Assembly (NCBI GenBank): GCA_033398695.1
Contig: CM065804.1
Coordinates: 52,731,501 to 52,795,500, forward strand
Reading direction: 5' to 3'
Origin: Orobanche coerulescens
Taxonomy: Eukaryota; Streptophyta; Magnoliopsida; Lamiales; Orobanchaceae
DNA length: 64,000 nucleotides
In this document: in pieces, positions 42,339 through 54,094 of the stretch
Numbering within the stretch: the first letter of the stretch is position 1
Layout of the letters: every line of letters begins with the position of its first letter
Notes under the pieces: model-generated
Seen by the model: the letters and a program-made list of their open reading frames with translations, nothing else
Databases searched by the model: none
What the model was told of the DNA's origin: nothing
Translations under genes and position numbers: made by a program

Positions 42339-43175
42339 ATGCAGACAAACTCAACTCTCAATATGACAATGAACCCACTCGCTATACTACTCGAAAAGAA
42401 CACCTTAATCGGCCCTAACTTTGTGGATTGGCTCCGCAATCTGATGATAGTCCTCAGTATAGAGGCACTAGGATACATCTTGGAGACGGACATTCCAGCG
42501 CCTCCGGTGCGGAAAAGAGCCAATCAGGAAGAAATTGAAAACCACGAAAAGTGGGTTAAGGATGACGTAAAAGTCCGTGCTTATGTGATGGCTTCTATGT
42601 ATAATGAGCTTCAGAGAGCTCATGAGAAAATGACTTCTGCTAGGTAGATTTTATCTCACTTAACCGAGCTTTATGGTGAGCACAGTCGAACTGCTAGATA
42701 TGAGATATCCAAGCAACTATTTGGTGCAAGGATGAAGGAAGGTGAGAAGGTTGGGGACCACGTCCTCAAAATTATATCTATGATCGAGAGATTGGAGGCT
42801 CTTGATTTGAAGATGGATACTTCTCTTCAAATCGACCTTATCCTACAGTCTCTTCCTGATTCCTTCTCACAGTTTGTTATGAATTTCAACTGTAATGAGA
42901 TTGATTGCAACTTAGCAGGGTTGATGAAAAAACTGGTGACCGCTCAGTCTTAGATAAAGACTACGAGGATGAATGAGTCTGCCCTTGTGATTTCTTCTGG
43001 ACCTCGAAGGTCTAAGAATAAGAATAAAAAGACCAAGAAGCAGACAGGACCACAAGTCAAGGACCTTAAGGGTAAGGGCAAGGCCCCGATGGTTCCCAAG
43101 ATCAAGAAGAAGAAGGACGCATGTCTCAAATGTGGTGACCTGGGCCACTGGGCTAGAGACTGTCCGATTCTTCAT
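42339..43175 (+). pseudogene. Copia-2a Gag (two stops)
   Basis: The start at 42339 gives MQTNSTLNMTMNPLAILLEK, followed by NFVDWLRNLMIVL, the copia gag opening in which a Trp sits between hydrophobic residues. A TAG near 42645 interrupts the UBN2-like core, which continues as GEKVGDHVLKIISMIERLEAL, then QSLPDSFSQFVMNFN from 42732. Another TAG near 42951 precedes a Lys-rich tract and the zinc knuckle CLKCGDLGHWARDC at 43122-43163 (all ligands present). The 1.6 kb between primer site and gag (40748-42338) is leader without a supported gene. Confidence 0.8.
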
Positions 43176-43910
43176 GGCGCTTCAGGTACAGAACTTTTAG
43201 TTTTGGAAACAAATTGTTCTGCTACTGTATCTTCTACTTCTTGGATACTGGATTCAGGTGCTAGTTCTCACATTTGTACCGTGAATCAGGATCTGAAACA
43301 AAGTAGGAAGCTTGGAGCTGGGGAAGTGATGATTACTGTCGGAAGCGGGCATAGTTTCGAAGCAACTCACATAGGATCACTTCTTTTGGATTTGGGAATC
43401 CGTATTTGTTTTAACTTTAGATGATGTACTTGTTTTGTCCAAGGGGCATAAAAACATTGTATCCATTCCGGTCATGGATCGGAAAGGCTTTTCATTTTTT
43501 ATTGGTGATGGTTCCTGCAAAATTTATTTTAGAAATAAACTAGTAGGCACTGCTACATTGTTAAATGGACTGTATCATCTTAACCTTAGTAACAAAGTTG
43601 TTGTGAATACAATGACTAGAAAGCGTGGTGGGGATGAAACTAATCAAGTTTTGAAATGTCATCTTAGACTTTGTCATGTTGGTCAGACCAAGATTTACAA
43701 AATAGAAAAAGATGGACTTATGGGTCCATTGGGATCGGATCCCTTTCCAACTTGTGAATCTGGCCTTAAAGGCAAAATAACTAAGTCCCCCTTCACAAGG
43801 GCTTTTGAAAGAGCTGCTGATAAACTTGGATTAGTCCATACCAATGTATGTGGTGCTTTGGAAGCAGCACGTAACGGATATCAGTATTTTATTACATTTA
43901 CAGATGATCA
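43176..43910 (+). pseudogene. Copia-2a protease and integrase start
   Basis: The protease motif is SWILDSGASSHIC with DSG at 43251-43259. A frameshift near 43424 separates it from the pre-integrase region (KCHLRLCHVGQTKIYKIEKDG near 43650; the usual LGHV reads LCHV) and CESGLKGK near 43755, where the second Cys of the Zn pair reads Gly. The integrase core opens with HTNVCGAL (Asn for the first catalytic Asp, near 43840) and YQYFITFTDD, then is cut at 43910 by Copia-2b. Confidence 0.82.
43906..43910 (+). repeat. Target-site duplication of Copia-2b, left copy (GATCA)
   Basis: GATCA precedes the LTR start and is repeated at 53372-53376. Confidence 0.95.
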
Positions 43911-45872
43911 TGTTAGGAGTATGCCCTCGAATGCCACTCAGAGGTTGTTGAGTGAGGGCATTGTACTTGTAATTATGTAAACCATTTATATAAGGCAAAT
44001 GAATGTTTCTTTATTTACTGGTATTTACTGGCATTCCTAACTCGTAAATAAACATATAGAAACTAGTCCGTGTATTTGAGAGCAAAACGTTCCACTCCTT
44101 ATTGGATAAGGGAGTCGGCACTGGAAAGGTTATAGCTCAAATACTTAATCGTTCGCAAGTCGATGAAACTTGACTGGGCGTTAAGTTTATGTGAAGACTT
44201 GTATGACGTGTTCTTTGACATGGAGAGTGCCTGTCGAACACTAATGGTTAGTGGGAGCACACGTTATAGGTATGCTAATTGGATTAGTATACTCGAACCG
44301 ACTCACCCTCGATTCGTCACATGGATTTCACTCCGATACCAATGACGGAATCGAAAGGTTGTGATAGGTATTCGTGAACCTTAGACTTGAGGATTTAGTA
44401 GGGATGTGCTTGTGACGTCAAGATTTTCATTAGAGTAGTTCGACCACAGTAAACCGGAAGGCGGGGTCAACCTCGACGTGCATCTTGACGGCAAGTAGCA
44501 GTCCTACGAATACCAAGATAGAATTCTTTCTCCCGTTAGTGAGCGGGTTATATGTCCTATGCGGTTATTGGCGATGAGATCATAAGTCTTTGGCCAAAGC
44601 ATTGGAGCTAGTTGTATTAGATACACGGCACTCGATGATCTCGATTTGCATTAACGCATGCATAGCGTCAAGTACGAATAGGTTTTGACCGACCGTGACC
44701 CTATAACTTGATCGGGACATTTGAAAGAAGGGTTTATACGTATACCGGTATTCACTACGAATGGTTCTTGAATGATCTCAATCATTCGTTCTCGATTGGG
44801 GTACAGTGTAGGCCACCAGTGCTAGGTGGTGCTACTACTCTTTGGTTCCTCCCATTCTTGATCGAGACGGACCTACCGAGTCGCGCATTAGGATTGACGA
44901 CGGAATGAATTAAGCTAATTCTCTCATTATGAATATTAGATATTGGATATCTAATTTGGGACATTGGATATTTAAATCGATTTATCGGATAAATTGATTT
45001 ACGGCTTAATGAATTAAATATATCACTGGGTGATTAATTTAATTCATGGATATAATTATTTCTTGGAGAAATTAATTATGTTATTATGTATTTGATATGA
45101 TTAATTAATTGGATTAATTGATCGATATAAATACATCGGAACGGAATCGGAGTTTATCTGTTTGGACTCACGGGAGTCCGAAACGAACCGAACGCGTCGT
45201 ATTTCTTCATCATAGCCGCCCCCCTTCCCCACACCTTGACAAGACTTTGATTTTTTAAATCAATTGGAATCTTGATTAGGTGTTTAATGAATAGATATTT
45301 GATATCTTTTTCAAGGTGGGGTTAAACATGAGTTGTTCTCATGTGGAAAGGAATTGAATAAGAAGAGAAGACTTGTCACTCTCTAAAAATCATTGTGCCA
45401 ACCGTGAGATACATTGAGAGAGAGAGAAAGTGAGACTTTGAGTTCAAACACTTATCTTCATCTTCTTCTTCAACTTGTTCTTGGTGATTCTTGGAGAAAA
45501 ATCAAGAAATAAATGAGAGTTGTGAGTTATACACTTAGAGTGTGATAATCTCATATTGGAAGCTTCATCACTTAGCTCTAGCCGTATCCTCGGAGGATAG
45601 CAAGGTGATCGTCGTTCGGTCGTTTCTCGGCGCGTGGCAAGTAGAGACGCGGTACTTTCGGCGTTGGATCGTTCAAGAGCTTGGGGAATAGCTCAAGAGA
45701 AGGTTTCCATTTAATCAACGGACTTCGAGGGTTAGATTCTTATGACTCTTGCTTTTCGTTTATATATTCGTATATACGTAGCTCGATCGATCCTCGTAGG
45801 GATTCGGATCGAATTAATTTTCGTTTTACCGCTTCCGCTGCGGCCTTCGATTTTAGGCGCCGAATCCCAACA
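43911..45872 (+). repeat. Copia-2b 5' LTR
   Basis: The first 400 bp keep CTG/CAG. From about 44330 onward differences from the 3' LTR and from Copia-2a concentrate at such sites. The primer site after 45872 is disturbed (AAGGGTATCGAGC at about 45874-45886). Confidence 0.93.
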
Positions 45873-45886
45873 AAGGGTATCGAGCG

Positions 45887-47513
45887 TAGGTCTTGCGATT
45901 GTATATACGATATTGGCATTTGGAATGCTTGATTAGATGGTGAATGATTTGGAATCATTTTAGTCATAATCGTGGTATATATATTTTTACGTTCGTTGTA
46001 GTTATATTTTTCGTAAGTTTATGTCTAAATATAAATCTTAATTTCTTGGAAATATGATTTATATTGAAGATATGAATGTTGAAATATATTGATATTGATA
46101 TCCTATTCGAAAATCGAGTTCGAATCGTCGTCGGACGACTTTTCGGACAAAGGCGGTGAAGTCGCCAGGTGACTCGGCCGTGTCCGGTGACACGGCCGTG
46201 TCGGCGATCCCAGCCATCGCCAGCAGACCGACCGTGTCGAGACACGGGCCGTGCCTGCCGGTAGCCGCCGAGCGTGACTTCGGCCATGCGAGCCGGGCCG
46301 GAAGGTGCCGGCATGACTTCGCCATGGCAGCCATTTTCGCCCGGCTCGATTTTTCGTATTCTTGAAAATTAATCTCCCGCATGTTAAATTGGATTTAATA
46401 TGATTAAAATGATTTATGGTATTTCATTTTATAAGGGAAATTTACTTAATTGGAATATTTCTGGTCGAACCAATTATTTTGAACGTTATTATATTACCGA
46501 TTGTGTGAATCGATTGGATCGGTTCGTATTGTTGATTGGATCAATGTATCTCTACGCTTTCCATTTATTTAGTATTTATTGAATGAATGCTTTTGAATGG
46601 GGATGTGGTTCGTGGACTTAGTTTTTGAATCGTTCGTTTTATTCGATTGGGTTGTAAAGGCCGTTTTGAGCCTATTTATTTTACTAGAAAAATTTGTATC
46701 TAGGATGCAATTTTCAATGTAAAATTTATATGTAATGACGAAGACCGGAGGAAGATCCATTTCGAGAAGACGAAGATTCAAGACGAAGACTTGTAATTAG
46801 ATTACGGAGTTTTTGTTTTCTAGGAACGGTCCATGAACCACATGTTGGTAGCAACTAGGTTGTGAATGGTTGTTTCATATTGTATGAATGCCACAAACGC
46901 GCTTAAACGATTAATGTGCAAAGTGTAACGTTAATCGCGATAATTCTCCCACAACAAATAATTAAGTTTATAAGGTTTCAAGGTTTTCCTTCCTCCATCG
47001 AGTTTTCGGAAATTGAAATCCAAACCGGATGTGCTATGCTTCCGAGTTATCGGGGTAGTCGTTTGGGGAGGACGGATAAATTAGGGAGCGCATTGGATGC
47101 CTTCGGTTGGAGCAAATTTTATCCCTAGAAACCTGATAGGTTGCCGGATAAGATTCAATTGTGAAACTGATTTGCGTCGATGGTATAAACTTAACTTGTT
47201 CACGAACCATAGAAACCGTATAGGTTGAGGGGAGTGAACAAGGGGAAAAAGAATATCGAATCATCCATTAGATGGGTTGGTGTTGGACACCACTTTATGA
47301 AAATTAATAGACTAGAAACCTGTTCGGTTGCCCTCTATTAAGATTTATAAAGAACTCGATCACCACTATGAAGTAGAGCGACGATACTTAGGATTTCACA
47401 TGGGAGTGTGTTATTAGATAAAATAGTGGGAGCTGGGTAACAAGAATAGAAAAGACCTTAATTCTATACTCGGAACATAATATAACAAGTCACTAATTAA
47501 TCTGTTATACTTA
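45887..47513 (+). other. Copia-2b untranslated leader
   Basis: No supported gene. It aligns with the Copia-2a leader, except that the GC-rich insert differs: 46140-46350 holds repeated GACACGGCCGTGTC-like palindromes in place of the GGGGGCC repeats. Confidence 0.65.
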
Positions 47514-48345
47514 ATGCAGACAAATCTCAATATGACAATGAATCCACTCGCAATTCTACTCGAAAAGAACACCTTAATGGGACCTAACTTTGTGGATTGG
47601 CTCCGCAATCTGATTGTCCTCGATAGAGGCACCGGGATATGTCTTGGAGACGGACATTCCGCGCTCCCGTGCGGACCCGAGCCAATCAGAAGAGATTGAA
47701 AACCATGAAAAGTGGGTTATGGATGACGTGAAAGTCCGTGCTTATATGATGGCTTCCATGTCTATTGAGCTTCAGAGAACTCATGAGAAAATGTCTTCTG
47801 CTAGGCAGATTCTATCTGACTTAAGCGAGCTTTATGGTGAGCACAGCAGATCTGCAAGATATGAGATATCCAAGCAATCGTCGGTGCTAGGATGAAGGAA
47901 GGTGAGAAGGTTGGGGAACACGTCCTCAAAATGATATCCATGATCGAGAGATTGGAGGCTCTTGATTTTAAAATGGATGCTTCTCTTCAAACCGACCTTA
48001 TCCTACCTCTCCCACGATTCCTTCTCACGCTTGTTATGAACTTCAACCGCAACGAAATTGCATGTAACTTAGTTGGGCTAATGAACAAACTAGTGACCGC
48101 TCGCCTCGATGAAGACTCCGCGGATGAAGGAGTCTGCACTTGTGATTTCTTACGGACTTCTAAGTCTAAGAATAAGAAGAAAAAGACCAAGAAGCGGATG
48201 GACCACAAGCTAAGGACCTTAAGGGAAAGGGCAAGGCCCCGATGGTTCCAAAGAACAAGAAGAAGAAGGATGCTTGTCTCAAGTGCGGTGAGCCGGCCAC
48301 CTGGGCTAGAGACTGTCCGATTCTTCATGGCACTTCGTGCTGAGA
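47514..48345 (+). pseudogene. Copia-2b Gag (frames disturbed)
   Basis: Opens MQTNLNMTMNPLAILLEK like Copia-2a, then changes frame near 47610, 47880 and 48000-48010. A zinc knuckle is recognisable at about 48271-48312, but its middle is altered where Copia-2a has CCTGGGCCACTGGG. Frame changes sit close to CAG/CTG positions of the sister copy, so the actual gene may be intact. Confidence 0.7.
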
Positions 48346-49950
48346 ACTTTTAGTTTTGGAAACAAATTGTTCGCTCTTGTATTTTCTACTTCCTGGATAC
48401 CGGATTCTCGTGCTAGTTCTCATATTTGTACCGTGAATCGATCTGGAACAAAGTAGGAAGCTTGGAGTGGAGAAGTTATGATCACAATCGGAAGCGGGCA
48501 TAGTGTCGAGGCGACCGACATAGGATCACTTCTTTTGGGTTTAGAATCCGGTTTTGTTTTGACTTTAGAAGATGTACTTGTTTTGCCCAAGGGGCACAAA
48601 AACATTGTATCCATTCCGGTCATGGACCGAAAAGGCTTTTCATTTTTCATTGGTGATGGTTCTGCAAAATTTATTTTAGAAATAAACTAGTGGTTTGCTA
48701 CATTGTTGAATGGATTGTATCATCTAAATCTCAGAACAAAGTAGTTGTGAATACTATAACTAGAAAACGCGGTAGGGATGAAACCAATCAAGTTTTGAAA
48801 TGGCATCTTAGACTTGGTCATGTTGGTCGACCAAGGTTTACAAGATGGAAAAAGATGGACTTATGGGTCCATTGGGATTGGATCCATTTCCTACTTGTGA
48901 ATCTTGCCTTAAAGGCAAAATGACTAAGTCCCCTTCACAGGACATTTCAAAGAGCCGATAAATCGGGATTAATCCATACCGATGTATGTGGTGCTTTGAA
49001 GCGAGACGTGACGGATATCAATATTTCATTACGTTTACGATGATCATACTAGGTATGGTTATGTATACTTAATGAAACATAAATCCGAGGCCTTTGAGAA
49101 ATTCCAGAATTCAAGGCCCTAGTCGAGAAACAAACCGGTAATCATATCAAAGCACTTGGTCGGACCGAGGTGGTGAGTATATGAGTACGGAGTTTGATGA
49201 GTTCCTTAAGGAACATGGAATAGTTTCACAACTAACACCTCCAGTACTCCTCGGTTAAATGGTGTGTCGAAAGAAGGAACCGGACCCTGTTGAACATGGT
49301 CCGTTCCATGCCGAGCTATCTTGACTTGCCGATTTACTCCGGGGTATGCACTCGATCGCCGCATATATCTTGAACAGATGTCCTTCCAAATCCGTTCCTA
49401 AAACTCCACATGAGATGTGGGAAGGAAGGAAACCAAGTCTTAATCATATTAGGATTTGGGGATGTCCCGCTTATGTCAAGAAGACTAAGGTGGAAAAGTT
49501 GGAAGCTAGGTCAGCGAAGGGACGTTTCATTGGATTCCCGTCTGGGACGATGGGATATCTATTCTACATGCCCGAAGATCGAAGGATCATTGTTGCTTTA
49601 CAAGCACACTTCCTGGAAGATGAGTTCATTCAGGAAGGCGGAGCAGGTAGAAGTATTTCTTTAGAAGAATACAATGAAACTCCTCGAGAGACACCTGTGC
49701 AAGAAACTGGAACCGAACTTTCTGAAACACAAGTACAACCACCTCGTAGGTCTAGTAGGGTGTCTCATTTACATGATAGGTATGGTCTTGTGCACTTGGA
49801 GGAGCTGGGTCTCCATGAGGTTCCAAGTGATATCCAAGAGACCGACCCTATTACCTATGACCAAGCGTTGGTGGATGTAGACTCCATGAAATGGCGTGAA
49901 GCTATGGAAGCCGAGATAGACTCGATGCATGTAAATCAGTCCGGACTCTA
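48346..49950 (+). pseudogene. Copia-2b protease and integrase (frames disturbed)
   Basis: The protease active-site region near 48400-48420 reads Asp-Ser-Arg where Copia-2a has Asp-Ser-Gly, again at a CAGG site. The pre-integrase segment (HLRLGHVG near 48800), an HTDVCG-like start near 48975 and long integrase frames from 49346 to 49951 (ILNRCPSKSVPKTPHEMWEG, LNHIRIWGCPAYVKK) are visible. The end of the frame leads into the EAMEAEIDSM opening of the reverse transcriptase. Multiple shifts separate them. Confidence 0.75.
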
Positions 49951-51395
49951 GTAGACCGACCCAAGGGCATAGTGCCCATTTGGAATAAGTGGATCTACAA
50001 GAGAAAGACTGATGGTGATGGCAAGGTTGACGCCTATAAGGCCAGGCTTGTGGCAAAGGGTTATACCCAAAAGGAAGGGATCGATTACCACGATACCTTC
50101 TCGCCCGTAGCCATGATCAAGTCTATTCGCATGATGCTTGCTATAGCCGCCTACCACGATTATGAGATATGGCAAATGGACGTAAAGACGGCTTTCCTTA
50201 ATGGATTCCTCGAGGAGGAAATCTATATGGAGCACCCTAAAGGCTTTGTGTCCGAAGTCGATATTCGAGAAGTGTGCAAGCTTCAGCGTTCCATTTATGG
50301 ATCAAGCAAGCGTCGCGTAGTTGGAACCTTCATTTTGACGAGGCGGTCAAAGAGTTTGACTTCTGCAAAATGAAGAGGAACCTTGTGTATACAAGAAGGT
50401 TAGTGGGAGCAAGATCGCATTCTTAGTACTATATGTAGATGACATTCTACTAATAGGAAATGATGTGGGAATGCTCGGTTACGTGAAAGCTTGGCTTTGA
50501 GTAATTTCTCCATGAAAGACTTGGGAGAAGCAACCTATATTCTTGGTATTCGGCTCTACCGGATAGATCGAAGAGAACAATAGGCCTTTCCCAAGCCCTC
50601 TATATAGATAAGATCTTAAAGCGATTTAAGATGGATGATTCTAAAAGAGGGTTCCTACCGATGCAACATGGAATAAAACTCACCTTGAAGATGTGTCCTC
50701 AAAGTGAGGAACAACGCAAGGAAATGAGTAATATACCATATGCTTGATCGTGGGTAGCCTTATGTATGCTATGTTGTGTACAAGACTGACATCGCGCATG
50801 CCGTAAGCGTGGTGAGTAGGTTTCGTGCAAACCTGTAGGGAACATTGATCGTCAGAAAGAACGTTCTCAAGTACTTGAGAAGAACGAGAGATATGGTTCT
50901 TATGTATGGCGGTGGAGATTTAGATGTGGTGGGATTCACCGATTCGGACTTCCAAGGACCGAAGGACGACTCGATGTCCACTTCGGCTATATATTTACTC
51001 TTAATGGAGGAGCAGATCTTGGCGTAGTGCCAAGCAAAGCGCGATCGCCGATTCCACCTGTCAGCCGAGTATCAAGCGGCCTCGGAGGCTTCCAAGGAAG
51101 GGTTCTCGATTAAGAAGTTTCGGGAGAACTTCAAATGATACCATGTCTTGAGCCGCCTGTCTACCGCATCATGACAACGACGGAGTCAGAGCGCAGCCAA
51201 GGAGCCGAGGTTTCACAACAGACCAAACATATTGAGAGGAAGTATCATCTCGTAAGAGAATTTGTTCGCAAGGGATACATTGTCTTGCCAGAGTAGACTC
51301 GGCCGACAACGTCGCCGATCCACCGACCAAGCCACTTTCTCACTAGCTTGAGCGTCATCTGGATAACATGGGTATTAGATACCATAGTGTGTGGC
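49951..51395 (+). pseudogene. Copia-2b reverse transcriptase and RNase H (frames disturbed)
   Basis: The frame 49972-50373 contains WIYKRKTDGDGKVDAYKARL, AKGYTQKEGIDYHDTFSPVA and QMDVKTAFLNG, with the first catalytic Asp intact. A shift near 50300 precedes the catalytic YVDD at 50432-50443. RNase H pieces follow (LKYLRRTRDMVLMYGG near 50860, FTDSDFQG near 50940, ENLVREFVRKG-like near 51255) in changing frames. The region 51040-51220 differs from Copia-2a chiefly at CTG and CAG. Confidence 0.75.
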
Positions 51396-51404
51396 ATTGA
51401 GTGC

Positions 51405-51414
51405 AAGTGGGAGA
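51405..51414 (+). other. Copia-2b polypurine tract
   Basis: AAGTGGGAGA, one base before the LTR start at 51416. Shared with Copia-1 and Copia-2a. Confidence 0.85.
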
Positions 51415-51415
51415 T

Positions 51416-53371
51416 TGTTAGGAGTATGCCCTCGAATGCCACTCGAGGTTGTTGAGTGAGGGCATTGTACTTGTAATTATGTAAACCATTTATATAAGGC
51501 AATGAATGTTTCTTTATTTACCGGTAGTTACCGGCATTCCTAACTCGTAAATAAACATATAGAAACTAGTCCGTGTATTTGAGAGCAAAACGTTCCACTC
51601 CTTATTGGATAAGGAGTCGCACCGGAAAGGTTATAGCTCAAATACTTAATCGTCGCAAGTCGATGAAACTTGACCGGCGTTAAGTTTATGTGAAGACTTG
51701 TATGACGTGTTCTTTGACATGGAGAGTGCCGTCGAACACTAATGGTTAGTGGGAGCACACGTTATAGGTATGCTAATTGGATTAGTATACTCGAACCGAC
51801 TCACCCTCGATTCGTCACATGGATTTCACTCCTGGACACCAATGATGGAATCGAAAGGTTGTGATAGGTATTCGTGAACCTTAGACTTGAGGATTTAGTA
51901 GGGATGTGCTTGTGACGTCAAGATTTTCATTAGAGTAGTTCGACCGTAAACCTAAGGCGGGGTCAACCTCGACGTGCATCTTGACGGCAAGTAGCAGTCC
52001 TATCGAATACCAAGATAGAATTCTTTCTCCCGTTAGTGAGCGGGTTATATGTCCTATGCGGTTATTGGCGATGAGATCATAAGTCTTTGGCCAAAGCATT
52101 GGAGCTAGTTGTATTAGATACACGATACCGATGATCTCGATTTGCATTAACGCATGCATAGCGTCAAGTATGTATAGGTTTTGACTGACCGAGACCCTAT
52201 AACTTGATCGGGACATTTGAAAGAATGGTTTATACGTATACTGGAATTCACTACAGAATGGTTCTTGAATGATCCCAATCATACGTTCTCGGTTAAGTAG
52301 TGTAGGCCACCAGGCTGGCTAGGTGGTGCTACTACTCTTTGGTTCCTCCCATTACTGACTGAGACGGACCTACCGAGTCGCGCATTAGGATTGACGACGG
52401 AATGAATTAAGCTAATTCTCTCATTATGAATATTAGATATTGGATATCTAATTTGGGACATTGGATATTTAAATCGATTTATCGGATAAATTGATTTACG
52501 GCTTAATGAATTAAATATATCACTCGGTGATTAATTTAATTCATGGATATAATTATTTCTTGGAGAAATTAATTATGTTATTATGTATTTGATATGATTA
52601 ATTAATTGGATTAATTGATTGAGATAAATACATCAGAACGGAATCGGAGTTTATCTGTTTGGACTCACGGGAGTCCGAAACGAACCGAACGCGTCGTATT
52701 TCTTCATCATAGCCGCCCCCCTTCCCCACACCTTGACAAGACTTTGATTTTTTAAATCAATTGGAATCTTGATTTGGTGTTTAATGAATAGATATTTGAT
52801 ATCTTTTTCAAGGTGGGGTTAAACATGAGTTGTTCTCATGTGGAAAGGAATTGAATAAGAAGAGAAGACTTGTCACTCTCTAAAAATCATTGTGCCAACC
52901 GTGAGATACATTGAGAGAGAGAGAAAGTGAGACTTTGAGTTCAAACACTTATCTTCATCTTCTTCTTCAACTTGTTCTTGGTGATTCTTGGAGAAAAATC
53001 AAGAAATAAATGAGAGTTGTGAGTTATACACTTAGAGTGTGATAATCTCATATTGGAAGCTTCATCACTTAGCTCTAGCCGTATCCTCGGAGGATAGCAA
53101 GGTGATCGTCGTTCCGGTCGTTTCTCCGGCGCGTGGCAAGTAGAGACGCGGTACTTTCGGCGTTGGATCGTTCAAGAGATTGGGGAATAGCTCAAGAGAA
53201 GGTTTCCATTTAATCAACGGACTTCGAGGGTTAGTTTCTTATGACTCTTGCTTTTCGTTTATATATTCGTATATACGTAGCTCGATCGATCCTCGTAGGG
53301 ATTCGGATCGAATTAATTTTCGTTTTACCGCTTCCGCTGCGGCCTTCGATTTTAGGCGCCGAATCCCAACA
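51416..53371 (+). repeat. Copia-2b 3' LTR
   Basis: Partner of 43911-45872. Here the first 350 bp have altered CTG/CAG sites (for example ACCGG for ACTGG at 51520-51535), while some later sites altered in the 5' LTR are intact here. Confidence 0.93.
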
Positions 53372-54067
53372 GATCATACTAGGTATAGTTATGTATACTT
53401 AATGAAACATAAATCTGAGGCCTTTGAGAAATTCCAGGAATTTAAGGCCCTAGTCGAAAAACAAACTGTTAATCATATCCAAGCACTTTGGTCGGACCGA
53501 GATGGCGAGTATATGAGTACGAACTTTGACGATTTCCTTAAGGAATATGGAATAGTATCACAACTAACACCTCCAGGAACTCCTCAGTTAAATGGTGTGT
53601 CAGAAAGAAGGAACCAAACCTTGTTGAACATGGTCCGTTCTCTGCTAGGCTATACTGACTTATCAATTTACCTGTGGGGGTATACACTCCTGACTACCGC
53701 TTATATCTTGAACAGATGTCCTTCCAAATCCGTTCCTAAAACTCCACATGAGATGTGGGAGGGCAAGAAGCAAGTCTTAATCACATTAGGATTTGGGGAT
53801 GTCCCGCCTATGTCAAGAAGACTAAGGTGTAGAAATTGGAAGCTAGGTCCTAAAGGGATATTTCATTAGACCCCATCTAAGACGATGGGTTATCTATTCT
53901 ACATGCCCGAAGATCAAAAGATCATTGTTGCTTTGCAAGCACAGTTCCTAGAAGATGAGTTCATTCAGGAAGGCGGTGCAGGTCGAAGTATTTCTTTGGA
54001 AGAATACAATGAAACTCCTCAGGAGACACCTGTACAAGAAGTTAGAACCAAACCTTCTGAAACATAA
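53372..54067 (+). pseudogene. Copia-2a integrase, remainder
   Basis: After the GATCA duplication (53372-53376) the host frame resumes: YVYLMKHKSEAFEKFQEFK, WSDRDGEYMS with the second catalytic Asp near 53500, SQLTPPGTPQLNGVSERRN containing the Glu, and ILNRCPSKSVPKTPHEMWEG. A shift near 53770 and a stop near 53870 break it, with a continuation at 53885 (MGYLFYMPED). This segment reads through the LTR of Copia-2b in the open frame beginning at 53180, but that upstream part is LTR and not coding. Confidence 0.82.
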
Positions 54068-54094
54068 GTACAACCACCTCGTAGGTCTAGTAGG

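Larger units (their letters stand above)
43911..53371 (+). mobile_element. Copia-2b, Ty1/copia element inserted in its sister Copia-2a
   Basis: The 9.46-kb element has LTRs of 1962 and 1956 bp with the TGTTAGGAGTATGCCC start and CCCAACA end, flanked by GATCA. It belongs to the same family as its host but to a subtype lacking the long AT and GA runs. Although younger than its host, it shows many more one- and two-base changes, mainly at CAG and CTG. This favours consensus error over decay. Confidence 0.95.

Noticed and set aside
47987..48328. 113-codon minus ORF
   Set aside because: Antisense shadow of Copia-2b gag and zinc knuckle.
53180..53372. Apparent N-terminal extension of the Copia-2a integrase ORF
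   Set aside because: The first part of this open frame is the Copia-2b LTR; coding sequence resumes only at 53372.
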